Below are positions 24,410-36,386 of a stretch of 64,000 nt of DNA, one piece after another. The notes under the pieces were generated by a model. That model worked only from the letters and a program-made list of their open reading frames with translations. It searched no databases and was not told where the DNA came from. The translations under genes and the position numbers were made by a program. Location of the stretch: positions 310,001-374,000 of the forward strand of contig VICG01000014.1 of assembly GCA_008692225.1 (NCBI GenBank), written 5' to 3'. The stretch is from Monilinia fructicola. Taxonomy: Eukaryota; Ascomycota; Leotiomycetes; Helotiales; Sclerotiniaceae. Each line of letters opens with the position of its first letter. Within the stretch, counting starts at the first letter, position 1.

Positions 24410-25507
24410 ATGGTTCAAATCGTTTCATCGGCCTTGAGCCTCCTTGCGCTGAGCGCATCCGTCTCTGCTCTTCCAACTACCGAGAAGCGTGGTACCTGTA
24501 CTTTCAGCGGTTCCAGCGGAGCTGCTCAAGTTGCCAAGCAAAAGGCATCCTGCTCCACCATCATTCTCAACGGTCTTACTGTCCCAGCCGGTACTACTCT
24601 TGACTTGACTGGCCTCGCCAAGGGTACCAAGGTTACCTTCGAGGGTACCACCACCTTCGAGTACGAGGAATGGTCTGGTCCTCTTGTCTCCGTCTCAGGA
24701 ACTGACATCACTGTTACCGGTGCCTCCGGCAGCAAGCTCGATGGTCTTGGAGCCAAGTACTGGGATGGAAAGGGAACCAACGGAGGAAAGACCAAGCCAA
24801 AGTTCTTCTACGCTCACTCCTTGAAGGGTACCTCCTCCATCAACAGCATCAACATCTTGAACTCCCCAGTTCAAGTTTTCTCCATCAACTCCTCTTCAGG
24901 ACTTTCCCTTAACAAAATCAACATCAACAACTCTGCTGGTGATGCCGGTGGTGGACACAACACTGATGCTTTCGATGTTGGATCATCCACTGACATCACC
25001 ATCAGCGGTGCCATCGTTCAAAACCAAGATGACTGTCTCGCCATCAACTCCGGTACCGGTATTACCTTCACCGGCGGAACCTGCTCAGGTGGTCACGGTC
25101 TCTCCATCGGATCTGTCGGTGGCCGTTCCGACAACACTGTCTCCAACGTCAAGATCTTGTCCTCCACCGTTAAGAACTCTCAAAACGGTGTCCGCATCAA
25201 GACCATCTCCGGTGCTACTGGAACCGTCTCCGGCATTACCTACAAGGACATCACCCTCTCCAACATTACCAAGTACGGTGTTGTCATCCAACAAGATTAC
25301 CTCAACGGCAGCCCAACTGGTAAGCCAACTGCTGGTGTTCCCATCACTGATGTCACTCTCTCCAACGTTAAGGGTACTGTGGCCTCCTCTGGTACCAACG
25401 TCTACGTTCTCTGCGCCAAGTGCTCTGGATGGTCCTGGGGTGTCAACGTTACCGGTGGTAAGACCTCCACCAAGTGCGCTGGTCTCCCATCTGGTGTCAA
25501 GTGTTAA
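24410..25507 (+). CDS. pg1: secreted endopolygalacturonase, GH28
   Basis: Cuts alpha-1,4 bonds of demethylated homogalacturonan in plant cell walls; a typical early infection enzyme of Sclerotiniaceae. Intronless, 365 residues, intact. Start chosen at MVQI: it opens a clean signal peptide (about 20 residues) followed by a short propeptide ending in Lys26-Arg27, a Kex2-type site; the in-frame upstream methionine at 24353 would add a non-signal extension. Catalytic motifs: N-T-D at 184-186, D-D at 207-208, G-H-G at 228-230 and R-I-K at 262-264, on a right-handed parallel beta-helix. Eight cysteines follow the family pattern, ending at the C-terminal residue. Codon use is strongly biased to C-ending codons, suggesting high expression. 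A TATA box lies upstream. It resembles the Botrytis/Sclerotinia major endo-PG (pg1 group); the exact paralogue is inferred. Confidence 0.95.
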   Translation: MVQIVSSALSLLALSASVSALPTTEKRGTCTFSGSSGAAQVAKQKASCSTIILNGLTVPAGTTLDLTGLAKGTKVTFEGTTTFEYEEWSGPLVSVSGTDITVTGASGSKLDGLGAKYWDGKGTNGGKTKPKFFYAHSLKGTSSINSINILNSPVQVFSINSSSGLSLNKININNSAGDAGGGHNTDAFDVGSSTDITISGAIVQNQDDCLAINSGTGITFTGGTCSGGHGLSIGSVGGRSDNTVSNVKILSSTVKNSQNGVRIKTISGATGTVSGITYKDITLSNITKYGVVIQQDYLNGSPTGKPTAGVPITDVTLSNVKGTVASSGTNVYVLCAKCSGWSWGVNVTGGKTSTKCAGLPSGVKC

Positions 25508-26927
25508 ATACTTTAACACGGGATCTTCGCAAACTCTCGATTGGTTTAGGAAAACATTATAGAAGGGGATGGGGCAAATAGAGTGGAATGGGCTTTGACG
25601 GGCTGCGCTTGGTGGCCGATTTTTGTGTACATAATAACTTCTTCTCGTCCTTAGGGACTGTTTAAACAATAGTGATCAAATTGATTTGATCATCTTTACA
25701 TATTCGTCCCTCATTATTTTTCCAAGTGATTAGTTCCTGATTGCATATCCTTCTTGAGCCCGCGCGATATATACCCTTCATTTTCTGAAATCCCAACAGC
25801 CTCTGCCCTTTCTAAATGCGTTCCTTGCACAAAGAGTCGCCCTCAACATCTTTACGATCCCGGTCGTTAAGTGCAGTATTCATGCTTGCAGCAAACACCA
25901 ACCATTCTTAGTCTGAGATTTCTTACCTTGGTTCTAGTTCTAGACCTCCAATTCAAGTTTCTAACATTAGCGACGCATACGTAATACAGTAGTACTCTTC
26001 TCGCTCTTCACAACATGGATGTTGAATGATTTCGCGCATCGTATGATTCGTATCATCTCATCTGAGTCTTTTAATTTGAGACGGTGGACAAAAGGAAATA
26101 GGTACCAGTATACGAATATGATGACATATATTAAGATTAGTGTGATTGAGGACCAAGGTTCTTGGAGGCAGATAGGTATATGCCTAAAGTTATGTGATAC
26201 CCCCTTTCCTCGCCAAGAATGTTTTTGCCTAGGAGGCAGAATTATTTGTTAGATGGCAGAATCAAAGCGGTGTGAAATGGCATGGAGCATCACGTGATCA
26301 ATCAGAGTTACGTTACAGATTAGCCGAAAATATTTGCTTTTCTGCTTTTTTGCTTTTTTGGTTTCCTTGTATCCCCGTAGTGTCCATCGGAGGTTTCATT
26401 ATTCTTATTAGTACTGGACACCTCCAGCTGTTGCATCACTTACTTGCATCACTATGCATTATTCCGGAAGCTCCCCTTGTTTAAAAAATCAAAAACGTGG
26501 AATTTGCCGCTTTAAAGTTGGGTAGAGCCTCATAAAAAAAACTTGGTGGATTGATCAACAATTGAACGGCTACATCGACGTTAACGTTGAGAGAGTGTTT
26601 GTTTACCTTTACTCTGGATGAAGAATGATGATAAATGTTTAAAGAGAAGAACAGGCGGAAGTCTGAATATAACACACAAATTGATGGATTGGTCAGCATC
26701 TTACGAAACAGACAATAATAATACTTGAGGACGGTTATTCCGGAAATCGTGGAAATCAACCATCCCTTCCCTTCATTCGGACTCGTGAGAAGACTGTCAG
26801 TAAGACGTAAGACGGGTGACCCAATCAAGTACGAGCTTTTGTCTTGAGATCGGTCGTGTGTGAGCGAGGGAAGTACGAAATCATATCAAATTCTCGTTGT
26901 GGTAAAAGAAACAGACGATTCGCAAAC
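25508..26927. other. intergenic region, polygalacturonase to DUF1279 gene
   Basis: Nothing recognisable. The first 150 bases are the likely PG 3' UTR. The minus-strand ORFs 26481-26828 and 26825-27088 have no domain, and the latter overlaps the start of the next gene antisense. Confidence 0.5.
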
Positions 26928-28008
26928 ATGTTCCGTATAGCGGTAAAGTTATCAAGAGCTGGGGCAATGCGCCAGTTCATGACAGCTTCTAGAGCTACGA
27001 TCCAAACTACGACCCCTACAAGACCATTTGCTTTGCGCAATCTGCCACAGCGGCCCATAACAACATCTGCTACCTCCACCCCTACCAATTCTCTTCGATC
27101 AAAGTCCCGACCTCAGACAACAAATTTTATATTCTCCTCGAATCCTCGGTCTTCCTCCGAAACACTATTTCAACGTGTTCGCGCGAGGACAAACAGATAT
27201 TTTTCACAATTCAAGACCGAGGAGGAATGGAGAGGCAAAGACAGACAATTTGGGTGACGAAACAACATTGTCTGGGAGAATGAAGAAATTGAGTAGGGAG
27301 TATGGCTGGAGTGTGGTTGGAGTTTACATCTTCTTGTCTGCTGCGGATTTTCCATTTTGCTATTTATTGGTTCGAACGCTGGGAACGGATAGAATTGGTA
27401 AGTGGGACTGATTTTTTGAATCTAATTTATGGGGACGGTGTTGGAGATGGGCGCATTCGTGGAACCCGTGTTCTGTCTTCTAAGGAAAGTCCGGACTGAG
27501 ATCTGCACTCTGGCGCATACATTATTCAGACTTGTTCAATTCATCTGCTAACAACCCCTTCTTAGGTGAATGGGAACACACTATTACTTCAAGCATCAAG
27601 AAAATGATCCCTGAATCCATCAAAAATTTCCTGGCATGAATGGCGAACCGCCATGAAAAAGGCAGAACATGATATCACCGGCTCAGATCAGATCAGTGAC
27701 GGTGTTGAAATGGCCGGATGGGGAGTAGAAGAAGCTGAAGAGAGGAACAAAAGAGATGCAAGTCTTGGTACACACAACTTGCTCTTGCATATGCTATTCA
27801 TAAATCTTTTATTTTCGTTCGAGTGCCATTAACAGCAGCAATTACTCCTAAAGTTGTGAGGACTTTAAGAGGATGGGGCTGGGATATTGGAAAAAGAACT
27901 ACGAAGGAAGCAAAAGCTATTAAGAGGGCTGCTCATCATGCTGCTCAACCGGCAAAGCCTCTTAAATCGAAGGTAAAAAAGGTCTTCCAGACTAAAAAGA
28001 AGACATAA
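26928..28008 (+). CDS. mitochondrial DUF1279 (FAM210-like) membrane protein (three frame breaks)
   Basis: Function in fungi is poorly defined; animal FAM210A/B are mitochondrial inner-membrane proteins. Exons 26928-27397 and 27566-28008 (intron GTAAGT, GCTAAC, TAG). The N-terminus MFRIAVKLSRAGAMRQF is rich in Arg and Ser/Thr without acidic residues, like a mitochondrial presequence. The DUF1279 core is seen in LSREYGWSVVGVY, a membrane segment, then DFPFCYLLVRTLGTDRIG, and after the intron EWEH and the Trp/Glu helix. The C-terminus is very basic (KKVFQTKKKT). The frame breaks at T-run 27200-27204, CC 27630-27631 and one AC unit in 27770-27776; removing one T, one C and one AC gives 909 bases, 302 residues. 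Inferred to be functional, with read errors. Confidence 0.8.
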
Positions 28009-28965
28009 TGGATATGTTCTTCGAAGGAGGAAGAGATGTGTATATACACAGTGACGGCACATAAAAGCTTGGGTTCTTCACTCTACTTCAAAATGTATGA
28101 GTAGGGAAGAAAAGAAATGATGTCTGGAAGGGAAGGGAAGGACGAATGTTACGATAAGCATGGCATGGCATGGTAAGCATATGGTGAAAAGCATTGGAAG
28201 GAGTCTTGTCATTTTATATCACAAAGCTACCCGAGGCGCGCAGCTATTTTATGATTCGAAGAGGACATCCCAAATAGCTTACTCTTCTCAAGTTGCACAA
28301 TCAAATTATATGGATCTATAGAAATCCTTTTGAAACTTTCACGGGGTGAAGCCCGCTGTATATGAGGTCAACAAACAGACCTCATATTTTGTATGCTGTG
28401 TTTGGCCATATGGCATTTTAGTGTAAGAAACATTCAATAGGAAGCTCTTGGGAGGTCCCCCAACCCCGACCTCGGAGTAAAGAGGGATTTAGATTGTGAA
28501 TACCTTGTACTGCAGGTACCTAATTATCCATGGATCCATATATAAGGTTATGCCTTTATGGATTCTTAATTATGGATTTTATGAATAAATTATTAGGATT
28601 TATACGGAGTGCTCGAGTACATCATCTCCCATCTTTGATCATCATCTACCGCCACTTTGACTATTCCAGTAAATGCATCTCCATTGACCCGTTCCACAGC
28701 CATTGATCACCACCAAGAACATTTCTTTGAAAGCTCATTTGTGGTCCAATCGGACAAGAACGGAATCGTTTCCACGCTGGCTTTAAGGCGGGTGTTTTAC
28801 CCCGCCATTCCTCACATCGTGGCTCCTCTATCTAGACTGTCTGCTGTTGCACGACATATAAACCCCAATTCACCTCAGAATTCAACGGAATCCACTGTGA
28901 CCATACAATCCAGAAACTTCACCAATACCTCGACGGGTTCGAAAGTGCAAGAGAATAATACCAAA
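28009..28965. other. intergenic region and 5' leader of the aminotransferase gene
   Basis: No separate gene. The frame of the aminotransferase stays open upstream from 28657 to its ATG without any in-frame ATG (see findings). Confidence 0.5.
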
Positions 28966-30255
28966 ATGTCGAATCAACCAGCTCATCCTACCTTGCTCAT
29001 CCCTGGCCCCATCGAGTTCGATGATGCGGTTCTGCAGTCCATGAGCCACTATAGGTATGTATCTTCTTGACTTACCCGGAGATAGAAATCTAGTAGCAGA
29101 TTGCTGATATTTTTGTAAACAGCGAAAGTCATGTCGGCGCCCCCTTCGTCGCGGTCTTTGGCGAAACTCTCTCGATGCTCCGAAAGCTCTTCCAATCCAC
29201 CGATCCGGCATCCCAGCCCCTCGTTATTTCCGGCTCGGGAACGCTGGGATGGGATCTTGTGGCGGCGAATTTGGCGGAGCCGGGTGACGAGGTCTTGGTT
29301 CTACATACGGGATACTTTGCAGATTCGTTCGCGGACTGCTTTGAAACGTACGGGGTGAAGGCGACGCAGTTGAAGGCGCCGATTGGGGGAGCGGCCGCAG
29401 CTGCCCGAGATTGAAAAGGCTTTGAGGGAGAAGAAGTATAAGTTATTGACGGTTACACATGTGGATACTTCGACGGGTGTTCTGAGTGAGCTGCAGAGGT
29501 TGAGTGAGCTTGTTCATCGCGTTTCGCCTGATACTTTGGTGGTGGTGGATGGTGTTTGCAGTGTGGGGTGTGAGGAGATTGAGTTTGATAAATGGGGTTT
29601 GGATGCTGTTATTACGGCGAGTCAGAAGGCTATCGGTTGTCCGGCTGGTTTTGTCGATCTCTTATTACAGTGGAAGGGCGATTGAGAGCTTCAAGGCTAG
29701 GAAGACTCCTCCGGGATCATACTTTGCTTCGTTCAAGAATTGGTTGCCGAGTAAGTTTTTATGTTGATCTTGGAATGGTCATGGGCAAAGGCTAATTCGG
29801 GAAAATAGTCATGCAAAATTACGAAGCGAAGAAACCTTCGTACTTCGCTACCCCCTCTCCTCAATTAATCCACGCCCTCCACACCTCTCTTACCCAAATT
29901 CTCTCCATTCCTCTCTCGGAACGTTTTGCCAAACACAAAGCCACGTCCCAAAAGATCAAGAAAGCAGTAGCAGATCTCGGTCTCAAAACAATTGGCTTCG
30001 AACCCAGCTGATCAGGCAAATGGAATGACGGCTATTTATCTACCAGAGAATGTTAAGGCGCCGGAATTATTGCCTAATTTGTTGAAGAAGGGTGTTATTT
30101 TTGCAGGAGGTCTGCATAAAGAGATTGCGACCAAGTATATTAGAGTGGGCCATATGGGTGTTAGTGTTATGGATGAGGGTAGGGGAGACGTAGAGAAGGC
30201 GGTTGAGGCGTTGGGGGTGGGTTTGAGGGAGGCGGGTTATGAGAGGAAGGAGTAG
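28966..30255 (+). CDS. agx1: alanine-glyoxylate/serine-pyruvate aminotransferase, PLP class V (three frame breaks)
   Basis: Transfers the alanine amino group to glyoxylate, giving glycine and pyruvate; a glycine-synthesis and peroxisomal/mitochondrial glyoxylate-detoxification step. Exons 28966-29054, 29123-29750, 29809-30255 with 68- and 58-bp introns (GTATGT/CAG and GTAAGT/TAG). Family motifs: LLIPGPIEFDDAVL near the start, SHVGAPF, SGSGTLGWD, VDGVCSVGCEEI (Asp holding the PLP pyridine) and TASQKAIGCP with the PLP Lys. Frame breaks: G-run 29385-29389, T-run 29649-29652 and GG 29994-29995, each one base too long; with one base fewer at each the CDS is 1161 bases, 386 residues, the usual AGXT length. 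The start at MSNQP is the first in-frame ATG; an upstream in-frame extension without ATG looks presequence-like. No clear C-terminal PTS1 (ends ...RKE). Confidence 0.9.
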
Positions 30256-30829
30256 AGAGAAGGGGATGTCGATTGATACGTCGAAAAGGTGTGTGATTCA
30301 GCTTTGCATAAGATACCGAGTAGCTTGCGAGGCCATATAGAATGAATGATGAATCCATACATTTTGAATAAACGAAGAGGATTAGAATTTTGGGTTGGCT
30401 TGCAAACTTTTGCTTGTTGATTTGTCTGCTGGTTGATTTGTCTGCTGATACGTGTCCTGACACAATGGGAATACACACATGTCCGTTTGAAGATGTGTTT
30501 CAAACACTTCACATATCCCTCACAAAGTCCAACAGTGCAGCAATGACCTCGAACGAAAGATCAAAAAATTTCCCCGAATCCATACCCTTAGTCATACCCG
30601 TTCGGGCCGTCCCTGTACCTAGGTGATTACTGGGAAATATCTAGCGAATGGAATGGAACGGGACGAAGGAAGCTAGTCTAGCTTCCTTTGATTTCGGACG
30701 GGAGGATTGTGGTGTGGTGGATCTTCGACTTGTATGTACTTTTTTGTCTTGCGGATTGTGATGTTTGGGTTGGATGGTGGGTGGTGCATGGTAGATGGGA
30801 TCATATAGAAGCAATGGTGTTTTGAGCTT

Positions 30830-30850
30830 GGGGGGGGGGGGGGGGGGGGG
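30830..30850 (+). repeat. poly-G run of 21
   Basis: Twenty-one consecutive G bases, enough for an intramolecular G-quadruplex. Its true length is uncertain given the homopolymer problems elsewhere in this window. Confidence 0.8.
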
Positions 30851-31962
30851 CAGGATCGCGGTTTTGGTGATGGTGTTGGGTGTTGATGTTTGCATCTGCT
30901 TTTGGGGGTTGTGAAGTTTGGAGGTTCGATTGGGGCGTGATATGTATATTACCCGTCCTTGCTGTCGTTTGTGCATTAGACATATATGGCCATGTTGTTT
31001 TGTAGTCTTGTCGACTTTTATTTATTCAAATAAATGCCCCTGAGGTTAAATGACCACTCCTTCAACTCCGTCGCTTGATATATAGATATATTTTTCTCTG
31101 GAATTATAGGGGTGCTGGAATAGACTTTAGTGTGTTTATACTATATGCCTGGCAGAAGGGAAGAACCAAGAAATATTGGTGGTAGATGTATTTCTCTCTC
31201 CCGTGAGTGCTCCCCTCGATTGCATCTCTCTTGATTATCCTTTTTACCTTCGTATTTAGATTCCCAAGCAGGAAACTGTTTATTAGAGTTCAATGGATGT
31301 CACAGTGCATATGCTCGATGGATGTGAGACCTACGAGTATCTTGATGTGCCATCTTTTATTTGATCCCTCCTGTAAAGAAATTGTGGCCAGCGATGACCC
31401 TAAAGCAAAACTCTTGGTTTCGATCATTGTATGACAGTTTGCAACGTTCACCTCAAATTTGTTCTTTGCTAATCACATGAACTTGTATAAGTGACGATGC
31501 TCTGTTCCTGTGACCTACCCTTATAGCAAAGCTATTGCGCTTCTACTTCAACACTCAGAGAATGCAGGACTGAACATGCAGGTAAACATCTATGCCTCTA
31601 GCAAGAAGATTCTAAATTAAGTTGGTCCGAAAATAGATCTTCCCTTGTAAGGCTATTGGATAAGGATCTCTCTGTGCGAAAGCGGAATTACTAACTCAGA
31701 ATCTTGGACACGACATGAGGACGTAGAAAGAAGAATTCGGAAAGTGGCATGGAAGCCTCAGCCTGCCACAGGATCCTGCATTCAAGACATAGATAGGTAT
31801 GAATGTGATAGATCAGGGTCGGAAGGTATGAATAAGTTCGGATGTAGAAGCTTCTAAGAATACACAAAACTCATACCTCATAACTACCTAGTAGCTACTT
31901 TATGAAGTTTGGTTGTCTATTTGATCACTTGATATGACAAGTTGAACGTGAGAGATGTACTT

Positions 31963-32065
31963 CCCTAGCTGCTTACCTAGCTATCTGCTTACCTATCCAT
32001 CTAGCTATATACATACCTAGGTAGCTATCTACCTGCCTACCTACCTGCCTACCTACCTACCTGCC
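31963..32065. repeat. degenerate CTAC/CTGC/CTAG tetranucleotide repeat
   Basis: About 25 units of ACCT, GCTT and GCCT tetramers in register, decayed at the left and cleaner at the right end. Confidence 0.7.
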
Positions 32066-32634
32066 CACGCATCTAGCATGTAATGTAAGATATCTATAGT
32101 AGAACTGCCGGCGGTCCATCATCATCGAGGGGTATACTGAGTATATGCAATCTTGACTTTCATAGATATTTGTCATCCATCATAATCCACAGTGGGTCAA
32201 TAACTTCTTTAGTAAGGATAAGAAGAACGATACCTCGTAGATCATATGTATCATTGGTTGAGATCACGAATGAGAGAGAATGGGAATGATGAATAACCTT
32301 GAAATTTCACCTTCTCATTACACGTCAGAGCAAAAACGGCTATAGAATTCCGAACGGATATTAAGAATGATCACCTGATCTATTGATTCACCGATCGGTA
32401 CTGGAACCCGCCGAGAGAATCCCTCCTCTTAGTGGGGCACAAAGCACTTTGAACATGCGGCTGGGTCTAACAATCTTCAACTTAACATTTTCGACAACTT
32501 CTTCAAAACATACCCATCTAAGCTCTTTTATAAAACTTCTTGTAACAGCGCAAGCTGCACGAAAGGATATTGAAAGCGTATTGCTTATCTATTGAAAGCG
32601 GGATAGGGTATCGTACCTGAATCAAGCTGCAAAG

Positions 32635-35600
32635 ATGGCTGTCACCATTGAAGAGCTTGACGCGACTGTCAAGACCTTCTATGAAGGTCGCGGTGAGGCT
32701 GTGAGTATATGCTATATACCGGAATGGTGTATCTATCTTGGAGCTTCTTTACTGACGCGTTTGTCCTGTAGCAAAAAGCCGCACAGGCTGCAATGAACCA
32801 GGTACGACTTCTCTATGCGCCGAAAATATTCTCTCGCTCCATATTGCCGTCGATACTGATATAAAGTATAGTTCAAGGAAGATCCAGATGCATGGTTATT
32901 AGTTGATAAGATATTACAAGAGTCTACATATCCGCAAGCAAAATGTTGGTCGTGATTCCCCTGGACTCTGTTTGCCATTCGCTAACATGTTATAAGATTT
33001 GGGATTGCAAGTGCTGGATCATGTCATTATGACGAGGTGGAAGGTTCTGCCTAGAGAGCAGTGCCAAGGTATATACAAAATGTGTTTGTCACTAATCAGA
33101 AATGACATGTTGACTTGTTCCAGGTATTCGAAATTTCGTCGTGGGTTTTATCATACAATGTTCCGGATCAGAAGAATCTCTCAGGTCCCAGAGAGTTCTC
33201 TTGAACAAGTTGAACCTCGTCCTCGTTTCCATTTTGAAACAAGAATGGCCTCATAACTGGCCTACTTTCATCAACGAGATCATATCTTCCTGCCACACTA
33301 GTTTGTCGATATGCGAGAATAACATGTCAATTTTGAGGTTATTATCGGAGGAGGTGTTTGACTACTCAGCGGACCAAATGACTTCTGCAAAGACCAAGAA
33401 CCTGAAGACGACGATGTGTGCCGAGTTTTCATCTATCTTCCAGCTTTGCAATGAAGTCTTGAATAGCGCCACCCAAGAAAGTTTGATCAAGGCCACCCTC
33501 GAGACCCTTCTTCGATTCTTTAACTGGATCCCTCTTGGTTATATTTTCGAGACGACCGTTATCGACACCCTCAGGGAGAGGTTTTTGGAGATGCCCGAAT
33601 TCAGAAATGTTACATTGAAGTGTTTGACCGAGATTGGAGGACTTCAGACGGGCGCGGGGAACAACTACGACGAAAAGTTGGTTCAGATGTTCACTGAAGT
33701 TTTGACCACAATATCCAAGATCATTCCATTGACTCTTGACCTCAAAACTACTTATAATTCCAGCAACTCGAAGGACCAAGAGTTTATCCAAAATCTGGCC
33801 CTTTTCTTGTGCAACTTCTTTTCCTCCCACCTTACCGTAAGTCCTCAAGCCACCTTCCTCTCGACAGACTCTAACTTTCCCAATAGCTCATAGAAAACCT
33901 CCCGAACCGCGATTTCCTCACCCATGGCCATTTCTATCTTATCCGAATTTCCCAAATCGAGGACCGAGAAATCTTCAAGATTTGTTTAGAATACTGGACT
34001 AGACTTGTACAAGAGTTGTACGATGAACAGCAATCACTACCCATTGGAGACGTGAACCCACTCGTCGGTATGGGTGTCGGCGGCATTTCAAACCCTGGTG
34101 CACCAAACCCAAGTTTACTTGCCAATTACCCTCTCCGAAAACACAAGTACAACGAAGTGCTCTCCAACTTGCGAGTGGTCATGATTGAAAAGATGGTCAG
34201 ACCCGAGGAAGTTTTGATTGTTGAGAACGATGAGGGTGAGATTGTTCGTGAATTCGTCAAGGAGAGTGACACTATCCAATTGTACAAGACAACCAGAGAG
34301 TGCTTGGTTTATCTCACCCATCTGGACGTAGTCGACACCGAGAACATAATGACCGAGAAGTTATCGCGACAAGTTGATGGTTCAGAATGGTCCTGGGCCA
34401 ATTGTAATACTTTGTGCTGGGCTATTGGATCCATCTCCCTAGCAATGAACGAAGAGACCGAAAAACGTTTCTTGGTTACCGTTATCAAGGATTTACTCGG
34501 TTTGACTGAGATGAAGCGAGGAAAAGATAACAAAGCTGTTGTCGCCAGTAACATCATGTACATTGTTGGTCAATATCCTCGTTTCTTGAAGGCTCACTGG
34601 AAATTCCTGAAGACGGTCGTCAACAAGTTATTTGAGTTCATGCACGAGTCCCATGAGGGTGTTCAAGACATGGCTTGTGATACCTTCATCAAGATTGCCA
34701 GACAATGTAAGCGCCACTTTGTTGCTTTGCAACCTGGTGAGTCGGAGCCATTCATTGAGGAAATTGTCAGAACTATGCGCAAGATTACTTGTGATTTATC
34801 CCCTCAACAGGTTCACACTTTCTATGAGGCATGTGGTTACATGATCGCAGCTCAGCCACAAAAGAATGCCCAAGAAAGATTAATCGCTGAATTGATGTCG
34901 TATCCAAACGCTGCTTGGGATGCCATTATTGCCCAAGCAACTTCCAACCCTCAAATCCTTCAAGATGCGGATACTATCAAGGTCATTGGTAATGTTATGA
35001 AGACCAACGTCTCTGCTTGCTCTTCGATCGGAAGCTACTTTTATCCACAAATTGGTCGTATCTACCTTGACATGCTGTCTATGTATAAGGCCACCAGCAC
35101 AATGATTTCTGAAGCAGTTGCAAGCGAGGGTAAGTGGTTCCCTCATAATATCGCTTCATTTCGTGACACTAATTTGCAATAGGCGAAATCGCTACAAAGA
35201 TGCCTAGAGTCAGAGGCTTGAGAACCATCAAGAAGGAAATTCTCAAGCTCATCGAAACCTACGTTGAGAAGTCTGATGATCTCGAGATGGTCCGCAAACA
35301 ACATTGTTCCAGCTCTTCTTGAGGCCGTCCTCGTTGATTATAACCGCAACGTCCCAGGTGCTCGTGATGCCGAAGTCCTGAAGGTTATGTCTGTTATCAT
35401 AACCAAACTTTCTGTACGTTGGACCCCATATCGCTCGAAGTATTCAGTGGTGCATACCCTTTTTTTCCCTAGATCTCCTTATGTATTCTGGAGATTTATT
35501 TAACACTTGCTAACCTTCAACACAGGGCCTCATGGAAGATCAAGTCCCAAACATCATGTCAAATGTCTTCGAATGCACTTTGGAAATGATCAACAAGGAC

Positions 35601-36386
35601 TTCTCAGAATTCCCAGAGCATCGTGTCGAGTTCTTTACACTACTTCGCGCAATCAATCTCCACTGCTTCCCGGCACTTCTCAAACTCGACAACAGACAAT
35701 TCAAGTTCGTCATTGATTCTTGCATGTGGGCTAGTAAGCACGACAACCGTGAAGTCGAATATGCTGGTCTCAACATGTGTTTGGAGTTGATTACCAATAT
35801 TGCAGAGACGGATCCCGCCACTTCTAATGCCTTCTTCCAGCAATTTTTCGTTCCCATTCTCCAGGACGTGTTCTTTGTACTCACCGATACTGATCACAAG
35901 GCTGGATTCAAATCGCAATCGACTTTGCTGGCAAGAATGTTCTACTTTGTCCACCCGGCTGATGGCACCGCACCAAAGATTCAAGGACCAATCTACATTC
36001 TGGATCAAGCACCACCAGGAGCCAGTAACAAGGATTTCCTCACCAACTTTGTGGCCACTTTATTGCAGAATGCATTCCCCAACCTCCAAGCGTAAGTCAT
36101 TCATTACTCCTCATACTATTGATTCAAATCACTAAATAATCTCAGACCTCAAATTCAGGCCTTCGTCGAGGGTCTCTTCACTCTCAACCACTCTGCCGAC
36201 AGATTCAGGCTTAACCTACGTGACTTTTTGATCTCGTTGAAGGAGTTCGCTGGCGATAATACTGAACTTTATGCCGAGGAGAAAGAGACAGCTGAAAGAG
36301 ATGCTAAAGCCGCAGAACGCGAACGTCTCTCCAAGGTCGGAGGACTCATCAAGCCTGCGGAACTCGATGATGAGGACGAGTTGTGA
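32635..36386 (+). CDS. crm1: exportin-1 (Crm1/Xpo1), nine exons, one frame break
   Basis: Karyopherin that carries leucine-rich NES cargo out of the nucleus with Ran-GTP. Exons 32635-32700, 32772-32801 (30-bp microexon), 32872-32944, 32997-33068, 33124-33836, 33887-35129, 35183-35413, 35526-36091, 36146-36386. All phases join; removing one A from 35296-35298 gives 3234 bases, 1077 residues, the normal size. Landmarks: importin-beta N-terminal region with [31 protein letters not shown] (Xpo1 signature), the HEAT repeats of the NES groove ([17 protein letters not shown]), [12 protein letters not shown], and an acidic C-terminus DDEDEL. Residue 525 in the sequence [13 protein letters not shown] is Thr where leptomycin-sensitive Crm1 has Cys. 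The gene is essential in yeasts, so the break at 35296 is best read as a sequence error. Confidence 0.97.

Larger units (their letters stand above)
30256..32634. other. intergenic region, aminotransferase to crm1
   Basis: No gene recognised. It contains a 21-base poly-G run (30830-30850) and a degenerate CTAC/CTGC/CTAG tetranucleotide repeat (31963-32065) with a TACCTAGGTA palindrome at 32014. The last 300 bases are the likely crm1 promoter. Confidence 0.55.

Noticed and set aside
25085..25669. 194-codon minus-strand ORF opposite the polygalacturonase
   Set aside because: Shadow of the biased codon use of the real gene; no domain or signal.
35183..35413. Programmed frameshifting as an explanation for the crm1 break
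   Set aside because: The site is a plain AAA with no known slippery heptamer, Crm1 orthologues do not frameshift, and similar breaks occur in unrelated genes.
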